Source of the DNA: an uncultured Burkholderiales bacterium
GTDB lineage: Bacteria > Pseudomonadota > Gammaproteobacteria > Burkholderiales > Burkholderiaceae_C
Length of the DNA: 64,000 bases
Assembly (NCBI GenBank): GCA_903932865.1
Contig: CAIZHQ010000016.1
Location: 124,001-188,000 of the forward strand
Reading direction: 5' to 3'
Part shown: piece by piece, positions 51,469 through 60,298 of the stretch
How positions within the stretch are numbered: the first letter of the stretch is position 1
Layout: the number at the start of each line of letters is the position of its first letter
Made by a program: the position numbers and the translations under genes
The notes under the pieces: model-generated
Databases searched by the model: none
Seen by the model: the letters and a program-made list of their open reading frames with translations, nothing else
Told to the model about the DNA's origin: nothing

Positions 51469-52029
51469 ATGCACACCCAAAAATCAGCCATGCACACCGC
51501 CATCCTCGTCATCGATGTCCAACAAGGCCTGTGCGAAGGTCCCGAAGCCGCGCACGATTGTCCCGGCACCATAGAACGCATCAACGTGGTCACGCACCTG
51601 GCACGCGTCGCGGGCGTGCCGGTGTTTTTCGTTCAGCACGAGTCGAGGGCAGGCTACTTGGAGCATGGCAGCCCTGAGTGGCAATTGGCGACAGGCGTGC
51701 AGGTGCAGGCCGGTGATCGGCGGATTCGCAAAACCACACCCGATGCTTTCTTGCACACCGAATTGCAAGAGGCTTTGCAAAACCTTGGCGTGACACGTTT
51801 GGTGGTGTGCGGCATGCACACCGAGTTTTGTGTCGACACCACCACGCGCAAGGCCTTGGCCCTAGGCTACCCGGTGGTGCTGGTGTCGGATGCCCACACC
51901 TCGGCGGGCAATGCGGCCATTGGGCCGCAGCAAGTCATTGCACACCACAACGCCACACTCACCAATATTTCCAGTTTCGGCCCCAGGGTGACGGCCGTGC
52001 CGCACCATGAGCTTTGCTTAGGGGCGTGA
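51469..52029 (+). CDS. Isochorismatase-family cysteine hydrolase
   Basis: A 186-aa cysteine hydrolase. The catalytic triad is visible: Asp in AILVIDVQQGLCEGP, Lys in RIRKTTPDAFLHTEL and the nucleophilic Cys in VVCGMHTEFCVDTTTRKA. Family members hydrolyse isochorismate, nicotinamide or other amides; this one lacks features that would select among them. Starts at 51469 and 51490 are both possible. It lies two bases after the first GNAT gene and before two more. Confidence 0.9.
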   Translation: MHTQKSAMHTAILVIDVQQGLCEGPEAAHDCPGTIERINVVTHLARVAGVPVFFVQHESRAGYLEHGSPEWQLATGVQVQAGDRRIRKTTPDAFLHTELQEALQNLGVTRLVVCGMHTEFCVDTTTRKALALGYPVVLVSDAHTSAGNAAIGPQQVIAHHNATLTNISSFGPRVTAVPHHELCLGA

Positions 52030-52033
52030 TCCG

Positions 52034-52603
52034 ATGACTCCGCACATAAGCGGCAAGAGCGAGGCTGACGCGCCTCCCCTCAACGTCATCGTCCGAATGG
52101 CCCGGGTTGACGATGCGGCTTGTATTGCCGTGTTGGCGACACAAGTGTGGCTTCACACCTATGCAACGCAGGGCATTTCTGCAGCCATCAGCCATTACAC
52201 GCGCACCGAGCTCATCCCTGAAAAGTACCTCGCCCTGTTGAACGATCCACGGGCGCGCCTCTGGGTGGCAGAGCGGGAGGCTTGCCTCATTGGTTTTGTG
52301 GTGGTCCAGTTTGACGTGCCGTGCCCAATCCGTGCCCCTGCCTCTGCAGAACTTCAAACGCTTTACGTTCAAGAGCATTTTGTGGGTCAGGGCGTTGGGC
52401 GGCAGCTTCTTGGGGTGGCCGAAGAGATGGCCCGCACTCAAACGGGTTTGCCGCTGTGGTTGACGGTCAATGTGAACAATGCGCGCGCGATCGAGTTTTA
52501 TGGGCGTCAAGGCTATACAGCACTGGGCACAAGCGACTTCCTGATGGGTGATCAACGGCATGAAAATCATGTCTTGATTGGGGGCGCACCACCATGCCCA
52601 TAA
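52034..52603 (+). CDS. GNAT family N-acetyltransferase (second of three)
   Basis: A 189-aa acetyltransferase with motif A in LYVQEHFVGQGVGRQLLGVAEEMA near residues 115-138 and the later NNARAIEFYGRQGYTALG. Four bases separate it from the cysteine hydrolase and its end overlaps the next GNAT gene by ten bases. The substrate is unknown. Confidence 0.88.
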   Translation: MTPHISGKSEADAPPLNVIVRMARVDDAACIAVLATQVWLHTYATQGISAAISHYTRTELIPEKYLALLNDPRARLWVAEREACLIGFVVVQFDVPCPIRAPASAELQTLYVQEHFVGQGVGRQLLGVAEEMARTQTGLPLWLTVNVNNARAIEFYGRQGYTALGTSDFLMGDQRHENHVLIGGAPPCP

Positions 52604-53130
52604 CACGACTCATGCAAGCAGATGCCATGGTCTACAAGGCCCTGATGTTGCATGCTTATGCGCATGCGGCCGATGCGTTCACCTCCACACCACAAGAACG
52701 CGCGCAAGAGCCCGACAGCTGGTGGCTCCAGCGCATCGCTCATCCTCAGGGGCTCACGGTGGTGTGTGGTGCTTTCGCAGACGCCAGCTTGGTGGGCACG
52801 GTGTCGGTCGAGTTCTCGGGCAAAACCAAGACGCGCCACAAGGGCTTGGTCGTGGCCATGTTTGTGCATCTAGATTTTCGAGGCCAAGGCTTGGCTCGCC
52901 AACTGATGCAGGCCGCCATTGCGCACGCCCTGGCGCGCCCCGGCCTTCGCTTGCTGCAACTGGAGGTGACACAAGGCAACACCGCAGCAGAGGACCTTTA
53001 CCTCAGCCTAGGGTTCAAGGCCTATGGGGTTGAGCCTATGGCGGTTTGGACACCGGATGGATTCCGCGCCAAGGTTCACATGTCACTGGATTTGGAGCAG
53101 GACGTGTCGCTGCGTGTCCAGCGGGCTTGA
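52594..53130 (+). CDS. GNAT family N-acetyltransferase (third of three)
   Basis: A 178-aa acetyltransferase with motif [21 protein letters not shown] near residues 89-108 and the C-terminal [20 protein letters not shown]. It starts inside the end of the preceding GNAT gene and is not a close copy of it, so the pair looks recruited rather than recently duplicated. The substrate is unknown. Confidence 0.88.
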   Translation: MPITRLMQADAMVYKALMLHAYAHAADAFTSTPQERAQEPDSWWLQRIAHPQGLTVVCGAFADASLVGTVSVEFSGKTKTRHKGLVVAMFVHLDFRGQGLARQLMQAAIAHALARPGLRLLQLEVTQGNTAAEDLYLSLGFKAYGVEPMAVWTPDGFRAKVHMSLDLEQDVSLRVQRA

Positions 53131-53193
53131 AAAAGCCACAGAGTCCAAAAGCACAGAGCCCAAAAGCCACAGTGCTCAAAAGTCACCCAAGCC
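53131..53193. repeat. Four tandem ~16-bp degenerate repeats
   Basis: Four consecutive units start AAAAGC(C)ACAG or AAAAGTCAC and measure 16, 15, 16 and 16 bases, with a partial fifth. They begin immediately after the stop of the third GNAT gene. The rest of the 203-base gap up to the crotonase holds nothing else I can identify. Confidence 0.6.
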
Positions 53194-53333
53194 AAAGCCG
53201 CTGTCAGTGTCCATCCCGCACCTGTGGCTCAGGCTGGCACAACTCCTGTCCGTTGCGCAGAAAGCGACAGCACGCCCGTTTCCTTTCAGATAAATTGCCC
53301 ACTTTGAGTTCAGACTTTTCAAGGAGCCCGCAG

Positions 53334-54245
53334 ATGCCCACCTTCAAGACCTTGACCATCGCGCACGATGCGCTCAACCCGCGCATCGCCCGCCTGGTGC
53401 TCAACCGCCCCGAGCGGCTCAACGCCATCAACGAGGACATGCCCGGCGAGATTCGCGCCGCCGTGGACTGGGCCAACGACGATCCGCAAGTGCACGTCAT
53501 CGTGGTCGAAGGCGCTGGCAAAGGCTTTTGTGGTGGGTATGACCTCACTGACTACGCCGAGCAGCAGCAAGAGCACCCCTGCCAGCAAGAGTCTCAGCCC
53601 TGGGACCCGATGCTGGACTACCGCCACATGAAGCGCTTCACCGAAGACTTCATGAGCCTGTGGCGCAGCCCCAAGCCCACCATCGCCAAGGTGCATGGCG
53701 CAGCCGTGGCCGGGGGCAGCGACATTGCCCTGTGCTGCGACCTGCTGGTGATGGCCGAGGACGCGCGCATCGGCTACATGCCCACCCGCGTTTGGGGCTG
53801 CCCCACCACCGCCATGTGGACCTTTCGCTTGGGGCCCATGCGGGCCAAGCAGGTGATGTTCACGGGCAATGTGCTCTCAGGCCAAACGGCGGCTGACTGG
53901 GGGTTGGCCACGGCCGCCGTGCCTTTGGACCAATTGGAGGCACACACCCACGCGCTGGCCGAGCGCATCGCAGGCGTGCCCTCTGGCCACTTGGCCATGC
54001 ACAAAATGGTGGTCAACCAAGTGCTGCAAAACATTGGGCTGGAGCAAACCCAGGCCATGGCCACCTTGTTTGACGGCATCACCCGCCACAACCCCGAGGG
54101 CCTGTGGTTTCGCCGCCATGCGCAGACCGAGGGCTTCAAGTCGGCGGTGGCTTGGCGCGACAGCGGCCGACCCATTCCCGAGGGCGAGGAGGCGCGGCAG
54201 CTGATCCGCCAGATGGATGAGGCGCGCCGGGGCACCCAGCCATGA
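53334..54245 (+). CDS. Crotonase / enoyl-CoA hydratase family protein
   Basis: A 303-aa crotonase-fold protein that should bind an acyl-CoA. The oxyanion-hole segments are present: [17 protein letters not shown] near residue 64 and [16 protein letters not shown] near residue 121. The stretch that carries the two catalytic glutamates in classical enoyl-CoA hydratase reads [17 protein letters not shown], so those acids appear replaced and hydratase activity is doubtful. AAGGAG precedes the ATG at 53334; the frame opens far upstream without other support. Its stop overlaps the DUF4287 start. Confidence 0.88.
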   Translation: MPTFKTLTIAHDALNPRIARLVLNRPERLNAINEDMPGEIRAAVDWANDDPQVHVIVVEGAGKGFCGGYDLTDYAEQQQEHPCQQESQPWDPMLDYRHMKRFTEDFMSLWRSPKPTIAKVHGAAVAGGSDIALCCDLLVMAEDARIGYMPTRVWGCPTTAMWTFRLGPMRAKQVMFTGNVLSGQTAADWGLATAAVPLDQLEAHTHALAERIAGVPSGHLAMHKMVVNQVLQNIGLEQTQAMATLFDGITRHNPEGLWFRRHAQTEGFKSAVAWRDSGRPIPEGEEARQLIRQMDEARRGTQP

Positions 54246-54454
54246 CCACACCCGAAAAACCCCAAGGCCCTGCGTCGTATTTCCCGTCTATTGAAAAGAA
54301 GTACGGCCAGCCCATCGCGCATTGGCTGGAATTGCTCAAGTCCTGCGAGGGCATGAAACACATGGAGCGGGTCAATTGGCTCAAGACCGAGCACGGTCTG
54401 GGTCACGGACACGCCAATGCGCTGGTGGCCTATGCATTGGCCGCCAAACTTTGA
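54242..54454 (+). CDS. DUF4287 small protein
   Basis: A 70-aa protein matching the DUF4287 pattern, with [21 protein letters not shown] at the N-terminus and [21 protein letters not shown] near the C-terminus. It is predicted to be helical and soluble. Function unknown. It overlaps the crotonase stop (ATGA), so the two are translated together. Confidence 0.88.
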   Translation: MTTPEKPQGPASYFPSIEKKYGQPIAHWLELLKSCEGMKHMERVNWLKTEHGLGHGHANALVAYALAAKL

Positions 54455-54576
54455 GCGATCCTTCGCCAAGCGCCGACGTTCGGCCCCAGGCCAACCTGGG
54501 TGGGGCGGCTTGCCTCACCCGTTACGATCAGCCACACCTACCCATCACGGCCCCTTGGGCCACCCAGGAGTTTCCA

Positions 54577-54966
54577 ATGACAACAGCCCGTTTTGTGGTG
54601 ACACACGCCAAAGACGCCCAGTTTGAGCAGGGCTTGCGCTCGTTTTTCGAGTACCGCGATTTGGGCATGAAGGCGGCCACCGGCGGGCGGGTCACGGCCA
54701 GTGTGATCCGTGCCGCTGGAGGGCATGAATTTTCCAGCCAACCGCATTTGCACCAGACTGAATTCCAGCTGGTCTATGTGCTCAAGGGCTGGATCGAGTT
54801 TGAATACGAAGGGCAGGGTGCGGTTCGGCTGGAGGCCGGCTCTTGTGTACACCAACCGCCGGGCATTCGCCACCGCGAGCTGGGGCACAGCGAGGATCTG
54901 GAGCTGCTCGAAGTGGTGCTGCCCGCCGTCTTCAAGACCGAGACGGTCGACAGCGTCAACCTTTGA
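54577..54966 (+). CDS. Cupin-domain protein
   Basis: A 129-aa single-domain cupin. Motif 1 is visible as SSQPHLHQTEFQLVYVLKG near residue 48 and motif 2 as GSCVHQPPGIRHRELGHSE near residue 90, with metal-ligand histidines in both. No enzyme identity can be assigned; many such cupins bind small acids or regulate nearby enzymes. CAGGAG lies eight bases before the ATG; the longer open frame upstream is not supported. Confidence 0.88.
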   Translation: MTTARFVVTHAKDAQFEQGLRSFFEYRDLGMKAATGGRVTASVIRAAGGHEFSSQPHLHQTEFQLVYVLKGWIEFEYEGQGAVRLEAGSCVHQPPGIRHRELGHSEDLELLEVVLPAVFKTETVDSVNL

Positions 54967-55006
54967 ATGCCAAGCTGGTCGAAGTCACATGCCAGTTCAG
55001 GGTGAC

Positions 55007-57046
55007 TCAGGGCTTGAAAAAGAAGTCCCCCAAGGATTGGTCGTACAAGGCCGGTGTTTGCTCATGCCCAACAGAGCGCGCCAATCGGGCAACTTCGGTG
55101 CGGACGGTGCGCAACACACGATCAACAGACACGCCTGGTTTTTCCATTTCGCGAAGAAAAAGCCGAGTGAACAAGCCATTGGGTTCTTTGTCATCGGCAC
55201 CCAACTTGTCTAGGGCTTGTTGCCCTGTGCCGGCAGAAAAAATGACCATCTGTCCGGTTGCAGCCGAAGTGGGGGCCAGCCCGCGTCCACCTAGGGTGCG
55301 GCCTGCAACTTTGAAGGGGTTGTCACGGCAGGCATCCACAATCATCAGCAAGAAACCGGTGCGCCGCTCCTGCATGTCATCGAGTATTCGCTGCATCTGA
55401 ATGGCTTCGTCTCGGACTTGTTCTTCATTTTGTCCTGCAATGTCAACAGGCAACAGGTAATTGGTGGTGCCGATTTGCACGCCGTGTCCCGCGTAAAAAA
55501 CCACCACCTCATCCCCTCCCTCCACGCTGGATTTGAAATTTCGCAGCGTCTCTTTCAAGCCGCGCTCGGTTTGGTCCAGGGCCAGAGTCACATTGAAGCC
55601 GAGGGTTTGCAGCGACTGGCTCATGGCATGGGCGTCTGCACGCGCATTGTCCAGCCGGGTCACGTGGCGATACAGGTCATTGCCAATGACCAGTGCCTTG
55701 CGCTTACCAGTGGGGGGCGCAGGTTCGATGCGCTGAGAGCGCTGAAGTTCTTGTGACCGTTGCTGAGCCAAGGTTTGCTGCTGCAACAAGTCAGCTTGCC
55801 GCTTTTGCTCGGCGGCATTGATTTCGGCCAAGCGCTGTGCATCTTGCAAGCGCTGCGTTTCTGCCTGAGCCAGTTGTTGACGCAATTGTGTCAACTCCTG
55901 TGCTCTTTGATCGGCCAAAGCTTGTAGCCTTTGCGCTTCAAGATTAACAACCACTGGGGCTGAATGAAGGGCTGCAACAACAGGCGTTGACGTTGGTGTT
56001 GGTGTTGGCGTTGTGGTCGGCGCGGCTGCATTCGTTTCAGACGGAACAGACAGGCTCGCCGTGACTGGCGGTGGTGAGGTCGCAGTCAAGGGTGAAGCTG
56101 CAGAAGCCACGGCAGAGGTCGACGTGCCACTCAAAATGGCCATGACTTCGTCGGTGCTGCTGAGGTCGGCCGCCACAAAACTGGACCCCAACGCGCCATA
56201 ACCCTTGTTGACTTTTTTTCCAATCACCTGGGTCACCACACCTTTGGCAGACAAGTCCATGACGTCTTTGTTGACTGTTTTGAAGAGGGCCCCTGTCGTG
56301 ACTTGCAAAGAGACAAGGCCGGCTTCAAAAAGAAACATGGCTGGAAAACCGATTTGGCGTGGGAGTTCACGCTGATCAACGGCAATCGAAAACTCATCGC
56401 GCGAGCCTTCAACCGTGAAATTAACCAAGCCAATATTGGCAAGAAATCGGGTGTTGATGGCTGTTAGCCATCGCAGTTGACGGACAAGTTCAACCCCTTG
56501 ATTGGACGGGATGGGTTGTGCAGAGTGGAAAACATCCCAAGTGAGAACGGACTGACCGCCGATCGACACGGCACTTGCCAAAAATTGACCCTTTTCTATT
56601 TTTGAACCAGGCGCTGGACTGGTGCGCAAATTCCAGTTCATTTCAGAACTGAGCAGCGAGTAAAGCCCATGGCCATGGTCGATCACAAAACCAGACTCTT
56701 TTGCGCCGAACATGCCCCGGTACAGCAAAACGCCATCTGCGGGTGCACGAACTGGCTCCAGCCCTGAAAGCTCAAATGCGGTGGTTGGGGTATTGGAATA
56801 ATTCGCCGGAGTGCGGATCAGGTCAGCGTTGATGTTGACCGGTGAGCTCCAGCGCTCGGGCAGCAGGGGATCGGGTAAAAACGAGTTGACCGGGGTAGGT
56901 AAATCGACAGGCGTGCTGACACCCACGGCCAACAGCGTGTTCGTGACTGGACTGCCTGCGCTTGTTTGTGCGGAGGTGGCTTTGACAGCCAAACAGGCGC
57001 ACAGTAAAAACGCACACCTTTGCAATGAACGGCCCAAGTTCAGCAT
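55007..57046 (-). CDS. Exported caspase-like protein with pseudo-M23 domain (caspase A)
   Basis: A 679-aa protein and the last gene of the envelope-caspase operon. The order is signal peptide (1-27, ending TSAQ); M23/LytM-like domain about 96-178 (VRAPADGVLLYRG, IDHGHGLYSLL, SKIEKGQFLA, LTWDVF) with the zinc-binding His residues of active M23 enzymes replaced; a beta-rich domain about 205-305; a Pro/Thr linker; a Gln/Ala-rich coiled coil about 370-440; and a C14 caspase domain 450-679 with catalytic His521 (YAGHGVQ) and Cys573 (VDACRDNP). The ATG at 57046 has AAAGGA upstream. An ATG at 57079 overlapping the previous stop would lengthen the n-region by 11. Its caspase part is closely similar to that of the first gene. 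Confidence 0.88.
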   Translation of the reverse strand: MLNLGRSLQRCAFLLCACLAVKATSAQTSAGSPVTNTLLAVGVSTPVDLPTPVNSFLPDPLLPERWSSPVNINADLIRTPANYSNTPTTAFELSGLEPVRAPADGVLLYRGMFGAKESGFVIDHGHGLYSLLSSEMNWNLRTSPAPGSKIEKGQFLASAVSIGGQSVLTWDVFHSAQPIPSNQGVELVRQLRWLTAINTRFLANIGLVNFTVEGSRDEFSIAVDQRELPRQIGFPAMFLFEAGLVSLQVTTGALFKTVNKDVMDLSAKGVVTQVIGKKVNKGYGALGSSFVAADLSSTDEVMAILSGTSTSAVASAASPLTATSPPPVTASLSVPSETNAAAPTTTPTPTPTSTPVVAALHSAPVVVNLEAQRLQALADQRAQELTQLRQQLAQAETQRLQDAQRLAEINAAEQKRQADLLQQQTLAQQRSQELQRSQRIEPAPPTGKRKALVIGNDLYRHVTRLDNARADAHAMSQSLQTLGFNVTLALDQTERGLKETLRNFKSSVEGGDEVVVFYAGHGVQIGTTNYLLPVDIAGQNEEQVRDEAIQMQRILDDMQERRTGFLLMIVDACRDNPFKVAGRTLGGRGLAPTSAATGQMVIFSAGTGQQALDKLGADDKEPNGLFTRLFLREMEKPGVSVDRVLRTVRTEVARLARSVGHEQTPALYDQSLGDFFFKP

Positions 57047-57078
57047 CGAAATCCTTTTTTTGTTGCAGCGGTGCACCA

Positions 57079-57519
57079 TCAGTTCACATCAAACTCGACC
57101 GTTCGATTGCCTTTGCGACCCGCGCTGTCTTCCACCACCATCGTGAGTTTGTGCCGGCCTTTTGGCAAGCTGGCTTCTTGAACAAAAACGCCCAGCTCTG
57201 AGACTTTGGCCACGCTCAACAAACGCTTGGTGATGTCCACGCCAAAAGCGCCATACAACACCCGAAAACTTTCCGGTTTGACGGTGCTTGGCGCTTTGGG
57301 CTGAAACCTCAACTCTATGCTGGTGGGGCTACTGACTGCAGAGGACAGCTTGGGCGTGGTCAATTCGATGATGGGGGCGTCTTGCATGGGTACAGATCTG
57401 CTGGTGAATTGAGGTGGCGCATTGTTGGATGCCATCATCTCTTCCGCCGTGACCAAAAAGGGCCCAGCCCAGGCGCTCAGACCCAAAGAGCTGAAAAGGA
57501 TTGCAATGATTTTGTTCAT
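57079..57519 (-). CDS. Small secreted protein of the caspase operon, unknown
   Basis: I do not recognise this 146-aa protein. It has a signal peptide (MNKIIAILFSSLGLSAWAG) and a mature part with the alternating pattern of an Ig-like beta sandwich, ending KGRHKLTMVVEDSAGRKGNR and TVEFDV, like the bacterial Ig-like ligand modules attached to surface proteins. It overlaps the OmpA-like gene by four bases and its stop overlaps the first possible start of caspase A. A scaffold or ligand role is only a guess. Confidence 0.7.
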   Translation of the reverse strand: MNKIIAILFSSLGLSAWAGPFLVTAEEMMASNNAPPQFTSRSVPMQDAPIIELTTPKLSSAVSSPTSIELRFQPKAPSTVKPESFRVLYGAFGVDITKRLLSVAKVSELGVFVQEASLPKGRHKLTMVVEDSAGRKGNRTVEFDVN

Positions 57520-58009
57520 GGGAGCGCAGTGATTTTGACGCGGCGATTTTCCGCTGCTGTGGGTTTTTGAGGCAAAAGAAGTTCTGAAAAACCTTTGCCC
57601 TCGATGCCCAGTCGCTGTGGGTCGATGCCATGGGCAGAAAGGTAAGTCGCCACCGATTGCGCCCGACTTTGGCTCAGGCGCAGGTTGTAGGCTTGTGAGC
57701 CTTGTGCGTCTGTGTGGCCTTCGATCTTGAAGTTGAATTGGCTCAACCTGTCGCTCTTCATGGCCGTGATCAAGTTGTCCAGAAGCGGCTTGCTGGGCTC
57801 TTGCAGCTGTGCGGAGTCCAGGTCAAAGCGGATCACGAGGTCAACACTTTTGGCCTGGGGCACCAGATTGCGCCCACCCAAACTGCGGGTCATGGGTTGG
57901 TTGGTGGGCGCCAACTTTTCTAGTAATTCGGCGGCAGTGGCGTTGTGCAAAGGCGCGGTCGATTGGCTGAATGCCGAAGAACCGATCAACAACAAAACAA
58001 GCAATGGTT

Positions 58010-58013
<4 letters not shown>
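57516..58013 (-). CDS. OmpA-like peptidoglycan-binding protein of the caspase operon
   Basis: A 165-aa periplasmic protein: signal peptide (MKPLLVLLLIGSSAFSQ) and an OmpA C-terminal domain (about residues 55-163) with IEGHTDAQGSQAYNLRLSQS, RAQSVATYLSAHG and ENRRVKITAL, the residues that grip diaminopimelate in peptidoglycan. There is no beta-barrel or lipobox, so it should be soluble in the periplasm and bind the cell wall. It overlaps caspase B by four bases (ATGA) and the next gene by four. Confidence 0.9.
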
Positions 58014-59752
<1,739 letters not shown>

Positions 59753-59756
59753 GAAT

Positions 59757-60245
59757 TTAGGGAACTCGTTGAATGAATTGGATGTTGCTGATCAAGACTT
59801 CGCCTTTGGGATTTCGTTCCAGGACAATGATCACATTTTTACCTTTGGCTGCGGTGTAAATTTGTTCGGAATTGAACTGAGCGAAGGACTTCAGGCTGGA
59901 GATCAAAGAGCCGAGCATGCCGATGGCTGCCAATGGGCTTCTTGCGACCAATTCGTTGGCGGGAGGCTCGATCAAAACTTTCCCGCCTTCAGCTTCGACC
60001 ACAGAAATCCATTTTTGCAGGCGTTCCGGAACTTGGTTGGGGCTGACCTTCTCGTAAAACGCAATTTGAACCGGTGTTTTTTGGGCAAGAAGCGATGCTG
60101 ACAAATCCCGGTCAAATTTTCCGATGTCCACAAAATTGATTTTTGATTGGGCGCTTGCCGGTGCAACGGGTTCGGTCAAGGGCACACGGGGTGCGCAGCC
60201 CAGCAGGGCCGTGGTCAAGACAAAGACCGTGATTTTTTTCAGCAT
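59757..60245 (-). CDS. Predicted outer-membrane lipoprotein of the caspase operon
   Basis: A 162-aa protein I do not recognise. The N-terminus MLKKITVFVLTTALLGCAPR is a textbook lipoprotein signal with lipobox LLGC (acylated Cys about residue 16) and Ala at +2, which permits sorting to the outer membrane. The rest is mixed alpha/beta, including FERLQK-like helices and KGKNVIIVLERNPKGEV near the C-terminus. The ATG at 60245 is preferred to a TTG at 60257. It lies 53 bases after caspase C and four before caspase B. Confidence 0.75.
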   Translation of the reverse strand: MLKKITVFVLTTALLGCAPRVPLTEPVAPASAQSKINFVDIGKFDRDLSASLLAQKTPVQIAFYEKVSPNQVPERLQKWISVVEAEGGKVLIEPPANELVARSPLAAIGMLGSLISSLKSFAQFNSEQIYTAAKGKNVIIVLERNPKGEVLISNIQFIQRVP

Positions 60246-60298
60246 GGTGGCTTTCAAGGTTGGATGGTGTGCCGTGTTGGACGAGGTGGCTTTAAATC

